From assembly GCA_947474435.1 (NCBI GenBank), contig CANJII010000027.1, positions 1 through 45,013 on the forward strand: 45,013 nt of DNA, read 5' to 3'. Shown in pieces: positions 7,494 to 16,979 of the stretch (positions within the stretch are counted from its first letter, which is position 1; every line of letters begins with the position of its first letter). Origin of the DNA: Chitinophagaceae bacterium. GTDB lineage: Bacteria; Bacteroidota; Bacteroidia; Chitinophagales; UBA10324. The notes under the pieces are model-generated. The model was given only the letters and a program-made list of their open reading frames with translations. It was not told the DNA's origin and searched no databases. Both the position numbers and the translations under genes were made by a program.

Positions 7494-8639
7494 ATGATGT
7501 TTGATTCAAATTACCTCACACAGGATGAGCGCAACCGATACAACAGGCACCTGTTATTAGATGAAATAGGTGAGAAAGGGCAATTGAAATTAAAACAAGC
7601 ATCGGTTCTTGTTGTTGGAGCCGGCGGATTAGGTGTTCCCGTTTTGCAATACTTAGTTGCAGCCGGAGTTGGCAAAATTGGAATTGTGGATGATGATGTG
7701 GTAGAAGAAAGTAATTTACAACGACAAGTATTATACAGCACTGCACATATCGGAAAAAAGAAAGCTGATGTTGCCGCCAAGAGTTTATTTCTGCTTAATC
7801 CAAATATTCAATATCAAACTTTCATTGAAAAAATTCATTCTGATAATGCGTTTGAAATTATTACTGATTACAACATCATTGTTGATGGAACCGATAATTT
7901 TCCAACCAGGTATTTATTAAATGATTTATGTGTGAAAATGGATAAGACATTGATATCAGGTGCAATTTTTAAATTCGAAGGACAGGTTGGTGTGTTCAAT
8001 CATTTACTGAATGATGGAAAAAGAAGTGCAACTTATCGCTGCTTGTTTCCGCAAGCGCCGAACGCAACTGATTCACCTGATTGTGCTGCAACAGGTGTTA
8101 TGGGTGTTGTGCCCGGATTGATTGGAATGATACAGGCTGCTGAAGCAGTGAAATTGATAACAGGCGTTGGAAAATTATTAGTAAATGAACTATTGCTGAT
8201 TGATTTGAAAGAAAATTCATATCGGAATATTTCATTTCTGCGTGATGAAAAAGCTGCATTGAAAATAAAAAACGAACCGTTAAGTTCAATTGAAGATTAC
8301 ATCAATTTCTGTTTAAGTAAAGAAGTGGTCAGTTACGACATTGCCGAAATTTCATGTAAAGAATTAAAGCGAAGAATAAAAGCAAACGAAGATTTTCAGC
8401 TGATAGATGTGCGTGAGCCAAGTGAACATGAGCTAATAAATATCGGAGGCGAGTTGATGCCAATGAATGATATTTTTTTTCACACCCACAAAATCAACAA
8501 ACAAAAACCGGTTGTGCTTTATTGCAAAGTTGGCGATCGAAGCGAATGGGTTATTCGGCAATTACAAAACAAATATGGTTTCAATAATTTATATAACCTG
8601 AAAGGCGGAATGCGTGCATTCCTTGCTGACAATAATTAA
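7494..8639 (+). CDS. thiF: ThiF/MoeB-family adenylyltransferase fused to a rhodanese domain
   Basis: A 381-residue E1-like enzyme predicted to adenylate the C-terminal glycine of ThiS and pass on sulfur. Residues about 10-255 form the ThiF/MoeB domain: RYNRHLLLDEIGEKGQ, the nucleotide loop VVGAGGLGVPV, and DGTDNFPTRYLLND. Cys197 in PDCAATGVMG fits the position of the catalytic cysteine. Residues about 285-380 form a rhodanese domain with the active loop Cys344-KVGDRS. The two CxxC zinc motifs of E. coli MoeB are absent: only YRC remains of the first and none of the second. Next to thiH, a role in thiamine thiazole sulfur transfer is most likely; molybdopterin activation is the alternative. 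Confidence 0.88.
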   Translation: MMFDSNYLTQDERNRYNRHLLLDEIGEKGQLKLKQASVLVVGAGGLGVPVLQYLVAAGVGKIGIVDDDVVEESNLQRQVLYSTAHIGKKKADVAAKSLFLLNPNIQYQTFIEKIHSDNAFEIITDYNIIVDGTDNFPTRYLLNDLCVKMDKTLISGAIFKFEGQVGVFNHLLNDGKRSATYRCLFPQAPNATDSPDCAATGVMGVVPGLIGMIQAAEAVKLITGVGKLLVNELLLIDLKENSYRNISFLRDEKAALKIKNEPLSSIEDYINFCLSKEVVSYDIAEISCKELKRRIKANEDFQLIDVREPSEHELINIGGELMPMNDIFFHTHKINKQKPVVLYCKVGDRSEWVIRQLQNKYGFNNLYNLKGGMRAFLADNN

Positions 8640-8684
8640 GCACTCAGTTTCATCCAACCTTTTTCAAAATAAATTTCACAGAAC

Positions 8685-10181
8685 ATGAACACTAAAGAAT
8701 TATATCAACACTATAAAACAGCAATGACAAAAATTGCCGATATCAAGTATTCAATCGCTGTTCTTGGTTGGGATCAGGAATGTTATCAGCCGAAAAAAGG
8801 AGCAAACTTTCGTGCACAACAAATTGGAACACTCAGCGGAATAGCACACGATTTATTTGTTGATGATAAATTGGGCGAAATTTTATCGAAACTAAAATCA
8901 AGTACTGATTTAAGTGAATTACAGAATAGAAATATTGAAGAAACATTTAAAGACTATACACGCGAAAAAAAATATCCGACTTCGTTTGTTGAAAAAATTG
9001 CACAGGTCACATCGCAAACATATCAGTCATGGTTAAAGGCGCGTGAGGAAAATAATTTTAAAATTTACAGTCCCATGCTTGCAACAATGATTGACATGAA
9101 AAGAGAAGAAGCAGAAATTCTCGGTTATGAAAATCATCCATACAATGCATTACTCGATTTGTATGAACCCGGTTCGAAGACAGAAGAACTTGATGTGTTG
9201 TTTAAAGAAGTACGATCGAATCTTGTTGACTTTGTTAAAGAAATTGCCATGAAGCCACAGATGCGAACAGATTTTCTCAAACAAAATTTTTCGCGTCAGC
9301 AACAATGGGATTACGGCATTGAAACACTCAGACAAATGGGTTATGATTTTGATGCTGGCCGTCAGGATGTATCGCCCCATCCGTTCACCACTAATTTCAG
9401 CATGCAGGATGTTCGGGTTACAACCCGTGTAAATGAAAATGATTTTAATACCATGTTATGGAGTTGCATACATGAAGGTGGTCATGCATTGTACGAACAA
9501 GGATTACTGGTTGAAAATTACGGATTACCATTGGGCGAAGCAGTATCGCTCGGAATTCATGAATCACAATCACGCCTTTGGGAAAATTTAGTTGGAAGAG
9601 GATTTGATTACTGGAAAGGAAATTTTCCTAAACTGAAAACTATTTTTCCGGAACAGCTCAAAGCAGTGAGTGATAAGGATTTTTATAATGGAATAAATAA
9701 AGTACAGCCAAGTTTTATTCGAGTGGAAGCCGACGAACTAACTTATCATTTTCACATCATGGTCCGATATGAAATAGAAAAAGGATTGATGGATAAAAGT
9801 ATTCAGGTTAAAGATCTGGTTGAAATATGGAATGCCCGCTACAAAGAATATTTGAATGTGGAAGTGCCATACGATAACAATGGAGTACTGCAGGATATTC
9901 ACTGGAGCCATGGCAGTATCGGTTATTTTCCCACCTACTCACTGGGTAGTTTTTATGCTGTTCAGTTTTTCAATCAGGCAACAAAAGAAATTGCTGGATT
10001 GAATGATCAGATTGAAAAAGGAGATTTACTGCCCTTGCGTGAATGGCTACGCGAAAAAATTCATGTACATGGAAGAAGATTCACTGCGCGTGAATTATGT
10101 GAGCGCATTACAGGTGAGCCGCTGAACTTCAAACACTTTATGAACTATGCACGAAACAAATATGAAAGAATTTATACTTAA
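8685..10181 (+). CDS. M32 family metallocarboxypeptidase (Taq-type)
   Basis: A 498-residue zinc carboxypeptidase that removes C-terminal residues from peptides, predicted to be cytoplasmic since no signal peptide is present. The HEGGH zinc motif spans residues 263-267 (CIHEGGHALYEQG), and the third ligand region follows in HESQSRLWENLVGRG. The family landmarks LGWDQECYQPKKG near the N-terminus and DVSPHPFTTNFS before the active site are present, and the length is typical. It starts 45 bases after thiF on the same strand and could be co-transcribed with it, although it has no role in thiamine synthesis. Confidence 0.95.
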   Translation: MNTKELYQHYKTAMTKIADIKYSIAVLGWDQECYQPKKGANFRAQQIGTLSGIAHDLFVDDKLGEILSKLKSSTDLSELQNRNIEETFKDYTREKKYPTSFVEKIAQVTSQTYQSWLKAREENNFKIYSPMLATMIDMKREEAEILGYENHPYNALLDLYEPGSKTEELDVLFKEVRSNLVDFVKEIAMKPQMRTDFLKQNFSRQQQWDYGIETLRQMGYDFDAGRQDVSPHPFTTNFSMQDVRVTTRVNENDFNTMLWSCIHEGGHALYEQGLLVENYGLPLGEAVSLGIHESQSRLWENLVGRGFDYWKGNFPKLKTIFPEQLKAVSDKDFYNGINKVQPSFIRVEADELTYHFHIMVRYEIEKGLMDKSIQVKDLVEIWNARYKEYLNVEVPYDNNGVLQDIHWSHGSIGYFPTYSLGSFYAVQFFNQATKEIAGLNDQIEKGDLLPLREWLREKIHVHGRRFTARELCERITGEPLNFKHFMNYARNKYERIYT

Positions 10182-10327
10182 TGAATTTAGTTTTTGATCT
10201 TTTCAATGAATATCAATTTTGTTTTTTTTATTGATGAATTTTTAATTTAAACTTCGCACATAAAAACTTTGGTCTTTCTTTGGCAAGGCATTTGAAAACC
10301 TAATCAGAATAAAAAAATCACAACCTC

Positions 10328-11068
10328 ATGAAATCATTAAAATTTCTCGCTCTGCTTTTAATATTCACACCGTTTGTATCGTGCGCACAAATAAAAATCG
10401 GAAAAAAAACAATCACTGTTCCTTCTGTAAATAATGGTAGTGGCAGTAATTCAAATAAACCCACTAATGATGAAATGGTTAAGGGGCTGAAAGAAGCTTT
10501 AAACATTGGTGTTTCAAAAGGTGCTGATAATGTTTCAAAAACTGATGGCTATTTTAAAAATGCGGTCATTAAAGTATTAATGCCGCCTGAGGCAAAAGAA
10601 GTAGAATCAAAACTTCGTTCTATGGGTATGGGAAATTTGGTTGACGATGCCATATTAAGAATGAACAGAGCAGCAGAACAAGCTGGCCCAAAGGCAAAAC
10701 CAATATTTGTTGATGCCATAAAGTCAATGAGCATTGTTGATGCGGTAAATATTATTAAAGGTCCAAATGATGGTGCAACCCAATATTTAAAGAAAACAAC
10801 TTCATCACAACTCATAACCACTTTCAAACCCATTATTCAACAAGAACTGGATAAAACCGAAGCTACTAAATATTGGAAACAGGTTTTTGATACTTATAAT
10901 AAAATTCCATTTGTAACAAAAGTAAATTCTGATTTACCTTCTTATGTTACTCAAAAAGCACTTGACGGATTATTTTATATGGTGGCACAGGAAGAAGCAT
11001 CCATCAGAAAAAATCCTCTTGGAACTGCAAGTGCATTAATTCAAAAAATATTCAGTGGTCTTTGGTAA
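10328..11068 (+). CDS. DUF4197 lipoprotein
   Basis: 246 residues with a lipoprotein signal peptide (lipobox ending at Cys19, PFVSCAQ). From about residue 50 to the end it matches DUF4197: DEMVKGLKEALNIGVSKG, FKNAVIKVLMPPEA, ILRMNRAAEQAGPKAKPIF, LKKTTSSQL, and a closing segment GLFYMVAQEEASIRKNPLG. The domain is helical, widespread in Bacteroidota and Proteobacteria, and of unknown function. A short linker rich in Ser, Asn and Gly (residues about 36-45) separates it from the anchor. It is convergent with thiG, with 50 bases between the stops and no clear terminator. Confidence 0.85.
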   Translation: MKSLKFLALLLIFTPFVSCAQIKIGKKTITVPSVNNGSGSNSNKPTNDEMVKGLKEALNIGVSKGADNVSKTDGYFKNAVIKVLMPPEAKEVESKLRSMGMGNLVDDAILRMNRAAEQAGPKAKPIFVDAIKSMSIVDAVNIIKGPNDGATQYLKKTTSSQLITTFKPIIQQELDKTEATKYWKQVFDTYNKIPFVTKVNSDLPSYVTQKALDGLFYMVAQEEASIRKNPLGTASALIQKIFSGLW

Positions 11069-11118
11069 CAGCACTTTTAAAATAAATTAAATTTCACATT
11101 CTGATTGAACCGTTGCGA

Positions 11119-11895
11119 TTAATTTATATCCAATAATGATAAATCAAACGGGCTGCTTGCCATTGCAATTTTTAATGGAACAGCTAATTTATTTTGATAC
11201 GCCATTCGGCCAGCAATCACGGCGAGTTTAAATGCTTCAGCCATTGCAATTGGATCACCTGCAATTGCAATAGCAGTATTGACCAACACAGCATCGGCCC
11301 CTAATTCCATGGCGAATGCAGCTTGAGATGGTGCACCTATTCCGGCATCAACAATAACAGGTACATTGCTTTGTTCAATAATAATTTCGAGCATGGCTCG
11401 TGTTTGCAATCCGTTGTTTGACCCAATGGGTGAACCGAGCGGCATTACTGCAGCCGTTCCAACATCTTCTAATTTCTTACAAAGAACCGGGTCGGCATTA
11501 ATATATGGCAATACAATAAATCCCAATTTAACTAATTCTTCAGTTGCTATAAAAGTTTCAATCGGGTCGGGAAGTAAGTACCTGGGGTCGGGATGTATTT
11601 CAAGTTTCAGCCAATTTGTTTGCAAAGCTTCGCGAGCCATTTGTGCAGCAAGTATGGCCTCTTTTGCATTTCGTGCACCACTGGTGTTTGGTAATAAATT
11701 AATTGTTGGTAATTGCAACTGCAGCAATAAGTCATCTTCCTTTTTCCAAACATCAACGCGCTTTAATGCAACTGTTACCATTTCTGTTCCGCTGGCAATA
11801 ACAGCATTTCTCATCAATTCATTCGACCCAAATTTTCCGGTACCGAGAAATAATCGTGATGAAAATTCTTTTCCTGCTATAATTAATTTATTCAT
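11119..11895 (-). CDS. thiG: Thiazole synthase ThiG
   Basis: Builds the thiazole phosphate carboxylate ring from deoxyxylulose phosphate, ThiS thiocarboxylate and dehydroglycine. The 258 residues cover the whole family. The start is [20 protein letters not shown]; Lys97 in [10 protein letters not shown] matches the lysine that forms the imine with the sugar phosphate; [20 protein letters not shown] and [21 protein letters not shown] complete the barrel. It is the last gene of the minus-strand thi operon and overlaps thiE by 8 bases, pointing to translational coupling. It depends on ThiH and ThiF, both encoded about 2.5-5 kb away on the other strand. Confidence 0.96.
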   Translation of the reverse strand: MNKLIIAGKEFSSRLFLGTGKFGSNELMRNAVIASGTEMVTVALKRVDVWKKEDDLLLQLQLPTINLLPNTSGARNAKEAILAAQMAREALQTNWLKLEIHPDPRYLLPDPIETFIATEELVKLGFIVLPYINADPVLCKKLEDVGTAAVMPLGSPIGSNNGLQTRAMLEIIIEQSNVPVIVDAGIGAPSQAAFAMELGADAVLVNTAIAIAGDPIAMAEAFKLAVIAGRMAYQNKLAVPLKIAMASSPFDLSLLDIN

Positions 11896-12544
11896 TTAAT
11901 AGAATTTTTTCTGCTTCAAATTTTTCCTTCAAATTTTTTACGGCACATTTCCAATCTTCAGATTCAGTGATGGTTGAAGATACTGCCACCCCATACACAC
12001 CAATTGAAAGAAAAAAATCTACATCATCAGCATTCACACCGCCAATTGCGTAAACTGGGATTGATAGTTTGTTCTTTAAATAACTATTCATCACTTTTTC
12101 AAAACCGGTTTTTCCAAGTACCGGATTTAAATTGTTTTTTGTTTTGGTCATTCGAAATGGTCCTAGACCAACATAATTTGCGCCGTCATATTGCGCTCGA
12201 ATAATATCATCAATGTTATTACAACTTGAACCAATAATAAATTTATCGCCAATTAAATTTCGTGCCTCTTCCACTGAAACATCTTCTTTACCCAAATGCA
12301 CTCCATCAGAATTTGATTCGAATGCGAGATCAGGATTGTCATTAATAATTAGTACCGTATTAAATTCTTTGCAGATTGCTTTTATTTTCAATGTTTCTTC
12401 CCACAATTTAGCTGGTGAAGCATCTTTGTTTCTGTATTGTATCCATTTTATTCCTGCTTCACATGCTTTCCGCGTTGCTTCAATATGATTTAAACCTTCA
12501 GATACAGATGTAATGAATTGTATGCGCTCAAACTTCGTGTTCAT
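11888..12544 (-). CDS. thiE: Thiamine phosphate synthase ThiE
   Basis: Couples HMP pyrophosphate with thiazole phosphate to give thiamine phosphate. The 218-residue barrel has the canonical sites: [12 protein letters not shown] (the Arg/Lys pyrophosphate pair), [10 protein letters not shown] followed by [12 protein letters not shown], the [11 protein letters not shown] loop, and VYAIGGVN for the thiazole phosphate. All usual residues appear present, so this is taken as the true ThiE, in contrast to the related protein at 13268-13912. It overlaps thiD by 17 bases and thiG by 8, within one tight operon. Confidence 0.93.
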   Translation of the reverse strand: MNTKFERIQFITSVSEGLNHIEATRKACEAGIKWIQYRNKDASPAKLWEETLKIKAICKEFNTVLIINDNPDLAFESNSDGVHLGKEDVSVEEARNLIGDKFIIGSSCNNIDDIIRAQYDGANYVGLGPFRMTKTKNNLNPVLGKTGFEKVMNSYLKNKLSIPVYAIGGVNADDVDFFLSIGVYGVAVSSTITESEDWKCAVKNLKEKFEAEKILLNE

Positions 12545-13301
12545 TTCTCATGATTTTAATTTGATGGTGCCATCCAAGTAATCCATTGTCACTTAAAATA
12601 AATTGAGTCACATATTCTTTTGCAAGTTTGCACGATTCAGTTAAGTTTTTTCCAATGGCAAGATTAGCAGCTATGGACGAAGATAAAACACAACCAGTTC
12701 CGTGCTTTGAGTGATTATATTTTTCACCTTTTATGGCAATTACCTTTTCTTTATTAAAAAGCAAATCATCACTTCTTTCGGTTAAAGAATGACCGCCTTT
12801 TAATAAAACATTACATTGCTTTGAAAGATACAGAGCAGCCTTACCGTCATCATTAATCCCTGTAAGCATTTTTACTTCAGAAATATTCGGGGTAATAAGA
12901 AATATATTTTTTAAAGAATAAAACCATTCAACTTTTACCGAATGAAAATCGAACCCGCTTGTACTTTTAATTATCGGATCCCATATTATTAATATTTTTT
13001 TATTTTTTGAGATAAGAAAATCGACAATTGTGTTAAGCATTTCAGCATCGCGCACAATTCCGATTTTTGCTACTGCTGGTTGGTAGGTTTCAAATAAAAC
13101 TTTTAGTTGCTGTAAAATCTGATCTGTTGACAGCCAGTCAATTTTTTCAATTCTGTTTTCGTTCTGATAGGTAATGGCGGTGCATACACCTAAACCATTC
13201 ACACCGGTTTGTTCCATGGTTTTTATGTCGGCTAATAAACCGGCTCCACCAGTAGAATCAAATCCGGCTATGCTGAAACAGAATTTTCTAACAGATTCCA
13301 T
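12528..13301 (-). CDS. thiD: Hydroxymethylpyrimidine/phosphomethylpyrimidine kinase ThiD
   Basis: Phosphorylates HMP and HMP phosphate to HMP pyrophosphate. The 257 residues show the ribokinase-like fold: FSIAGFDSTGGAGLLADIKT at the N-terminus, TAITYQNENRI, the central WDPIIKSTSG strand, and the anion-hole motif KHGTGCVLSSSIAANLA. It overlaps the TenI-like gene by 34 bases at its start and thiE by 17 at its end. The long 5' overlap makes coupled translation likely. The last residues (IMRNEHEV) are encoded over the start of thiE. Confidence 0.95.
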   Translation of the reverse strand: MESVRKFCFSIAGFDSTGGAGLLADIKTMEQTGVNGLGVCTAITYQNENRIEKIDWLSTDQILQQLKVLFETYQPAVAKIGIVRDAEMLNTIVDFLISKNKKILIIWDPIIKSTSGFDFHSVKVEWFYSLKNIFLITPNISEVKMLTGINDDGKAALYLSKQCNVLLKGGHSLTERSDDLLFNKEKVIAIKGEKYNHSKHGTGCVLSSSIAANLAIGKNLTESCKLAKEYVTQFILSDNGLLGWHHQIKIMRNEHEV

Positions 13302-13912
13302 TTGTCAAAAATTTTTTTGAACTCTGCAACTGGGTTTGCTGTATGCCAAATGCTTCCAACCAAAGCACATCCGTTAAACCCGAATTCTTTTACTTTTTCC
13401 AATTTGGTATAATCCACTCCGCCCAATGCTATTACATCGAAAGTTGTTTTCTTCAAAGCAACTTCGAGCATATCGTCATTAAAAGTATTCTTGTATCCGA
13501 TTTTAGAAATGCTATCGAAAATCGGGCTTAAAAAAATATAAGTATAGCCTGGATTGTGTTTCAGTAAACTGTTAGGTGAATGGTAAGAGGCAGTAACGGC
13601 GATATCAGGTCTTCTGAATTTTATCCATTGCATTAAAATCCAGGAACGAAAAAAATTTTTTTTACGATGTCGTTCAGTTAAATGAATGCCACGAAGTTTT
13701 AATGGAATACATAGTTCGTGATGCGAATGAATAACTACTCGACTCCTATATTTTTTATTTATTTTTTCAATATAAATACGCATTTCATTTGTTGAATATT
13801 TTGGTTTACGAATATGTAAAATCTCTAACCCGCTTTCAAACAGCTCGTTAATAATCTGATGTTCGCCATCCAAATCTTTTGTATCGCTCATAACTATAAT
13901 AGTTGGTTTCAT
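13268..13912 (-). CDS. TenI-like/ThiE-like thiamine phosphate synthase paralogue
   Basis: A 214-residue barrel related to ThiE. ThiE-type landmarks are altered: HIRKPKYS replaces the YRNK motif, VVIHSHHELC replaces the IINDN segment, and RGIHLTER replaces GVHLGKED. The histidine in TASYHSPNSL and the glycine loop VIALGGV are kept. The FLSPIFDSISKIGY segment is one I recognise from Bacteroidota proteins annotated as thiamine phosphate synthase. Loss of the acidic HMP-PP/Mg site residues beside an intact thiE fits TenI, the thiazole tautomerase. The alternative is a divergent second ThiE. It lies 67 bases after thiC and overlaps thiD by 34 bases. Confidence 0.75.
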   Translation of the reverse strand: MKPTIIVMSDTKDLDGEHQIINELFESGLEILHIRKPKYSTNEMRIYIEKINKKYRSRVVIHSHHELCIPLKLRGIHLTERHRKKNFFRSWILMQWIKFRRPDIAVTASYHSPNSLLKHNPGYTYIFLSPIFDSISKIGYKNTFNDDMLEVALKKTTFDVIALGGVDYTKLEKVKEFGFNGCALVGSIWHTANPVAEFKKIFDKWNLLENSVSA

Positions 13913-13979
13913 GTTATTTATTTATTTGGGTTATGTAATACTAAATTAAGTTTATTTTTTTTCACTTTTATTAATTGAA

Positions 13980-15887
<1,908 letters not shown>

Positions 15888-15923
15888 TCAAGTTTTTTTT
15901 CATACTGCTTACTGCCCCTATTC

Positions 15924-16127
15924 CTATCCTCCTTGTGCTGCACGAATCACAATGATGGTGTCACATTCCACCAGTATCTTTTTACTCCATTCCTGACCTG
16001 CAATTACTTCAGCATTTACAGCCACCGCAATTCCACGAGTATTATGCAACGAAAGTTGTTGTAACAAATCATGTAGTGAATTCCCGGTTTGCAATTCAAT
16101 TTGTTTATTGTTAACTGTGAGTTTCAT
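15924..16127 (-). CDS. thiS: Sulfur carrier protein ThiS
   Basis: A 67-residue ubiquitin-like sulfur carrier ending in Gly-Gly (IRAAQGG). The C-terminal glycine is adenylated by ThiF and converted to a thiocarboxylate. Family text includes MKLTVNNKQIELQTG, the helix SLHDLLQQLSL, and the AVAVNAEVI strand. It is the first gene of the minus-strand thi operon. The start lies directly behind an AAGGA ribosome-binding site (complement of 16131-16135), which can pair with an upstream TCCTTAA. The TPP riboswitch lies 68 bases before the start. Confidence 0.93.
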   Translation of the reverse strand: MKLTVNNKQIELQTGNSLHDLLQQLSLHNTRGIAVAVNAEVIAGQEWSKKILVECDTIIVIRAAQGG

Positions 16128-16130
16128 TTT

Positions 16131-16166
16131 TCCTTAAAAATTTTTTTGATAATGCAGCATTAAGGA
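16131..16166 (-). promoter_or_regulatory. thiS ribosome-binding site with possible sequestering hairpin
   Basis: On the minus strand TCCTTAA (16166 down to 16160) can pair perfectly with TTAAGGA (16137 down to 16131), which contains the AAGGA ribosome-binding site three bases before the thiS ATG. The loop is 22 bases. This 7-bp stem is AU-rich and could act as the expression platform, hiding the ribosome site when the riboswitch is in its ligand-bound form. There is no long U run typical of a riboswitch terminator, which favours translational control. Confidence 0.45.
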
Positions 16167-16194
16167 TTTTTAATAAAGAAATATATTCCTCTAT

Positions 16195-16280
16195 CAACTT
16201 TTCCCTACGCCGGTATTATCCGTATCAGGTTTTAGAGTATGATCTCAGTTTCGTTCATTATCGAAACACCCCTAAAGTTG
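16195..16280 (-). promoter_or_regulatory. TPP riboswitch (THI element)
   Basis: Read on the minus strand, the element contains the conserved pieces in order: AGGGGTG, CTGAGAT, ACCTGATACGGATAATACC and GGCGTAGGGA. Closing stem P1 is a perfect 7-bp helix between CAACTTT (complement of 16274-16280) and AAAGTTG (complement of 16195-16201). It precedes thiS by about 70 bases and is expected to repress the six-gene operon when thiamine pyrophosphate binds. Confidence 0.95.
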
Positions 16281-16283
16281 CTT

Positions 16284-16313
16284 CAAAAGTATATTTTCAA
16301 AATTGAAAACAAA
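16284..16313 (-). promoter_or_regulatory. Bacteroidota-type promoter of the thi operon
   Basis: On the minus strand TTTG (complement of 16310-16313) is followed after 18 bases by TACTTTTG (complement of 16284-16291), a full match to the Bacteroidota -33/-7 pattern TTTG...TAnnTTTG. Transcription would begin within a few bases of the 5' side of riboswitch stem P1 (16280), which is the expected geometry. Confidence 0.75.
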
Positions 16314-16412
16314 CTAAAGTGTAATTTAAAGTTATTCACTAAATTAAAATAAATTCTTACCGATTACAAGAATGAATAATGTAATTTCTATTTATGTACC
16401 TACTTTTAGCGA

Positions 16413-16979
16413 GTGAAAAAAAACATTTCAGTTCTACTGTTTTTTATTGTTACATGTATAGTCCTTTTGGCTTTTAGAACCGTAAATTCAATTTATAAAG
16501 TTACAGATGGAAAAATAACTTTTGTTTCTGAGGCCTCATTTGAAACCATTACTGCTTTTTCTGAAAAATTGAATGGCATGATGGATACTTCCAATCAAGA
16601 GTTTGCTTTTTTTGTTGCCAATAAATCGTTCGAAGGATTTAATGGTTTATTACAACGCGAACATTTTAATGAAAGTTATCTGGAGAGCGATAAAAATCCG
16701 AAATCGTTTTTCACAGGAAGAATAATTGAAAAAATAATATTCAGCAAACCTGGAATCTTTTATGTTAGAGCAAAGGGATTATTAATGATTCATGGAGTTG
16801 AACAGGAGCGAATAATTAAATGCGTGTTGCTTATTGAAAACGGAACCATAAAAGTGACAAGCAAATTTTCAGTGTTTTTAGCAGATCATGATATTAATGT
16901 ACCCAGAATTGTTTTTGAAAAAATATCCCCTGAAATAAAAATTCAGGTCGAAGCTGTAATGCATGAAAAAATCGAATGA
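16413..16979 (+). CDS. YceI-like lipocalin-fold protein
   Basis: 188 residues from a GTG start; no ATG occurs in frame until well into the domain. A hydrophobic N-terminal segment (NISVLLFFIVTCIVLLAF) acts as a signal peptide or anchor. The rest matches YceI: YKVTDGKITFVSEASFETI, the HFNESYLESDKNPKSFFTG core, and the LLMIHGVEQER strand. YceI folds are barrels that bind isoprenoid or other lipophilic ligands. It resembles the second YceI gene at 22809-23369 (ExHFNExYxESDKxPKSxFxG in both). Its stop overlaps the ATG of the sensor kinase by four bases (ATGA), which suggests co-translation and perhaps a sensing role for this copy. Confidence 0.8.
   Translation: MKKNISVLLFFIVTCIVLLAFRTVNSIYKVTDGKITFVSEASFETITAFSEKLNGMMDTSNQEFAFFVANKSFEGFNGLLQREHFNESYLESDKNPKSFFTGRIIEKIIFSKPGIFYVRAKGLLMIHGVEQERIIKCVLLIENGTIKVTSKFSVFLADHDINVPRIVFEKISPEIKIQVEAVMHEKIE

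Noticed and set aside
11366-11899. 177-codon plus-strand frame inside thiG
   Set aside because: It is the shadow of thiG, which has full family motifs on the minus strand.
16160-16280. Transcription-terminator expression platform for the TPP riboswitch
   Set aside because: No GC-rich hairpin followed by a U run lies between the aptamer and thiS; pairing over the ribosome site fits better.
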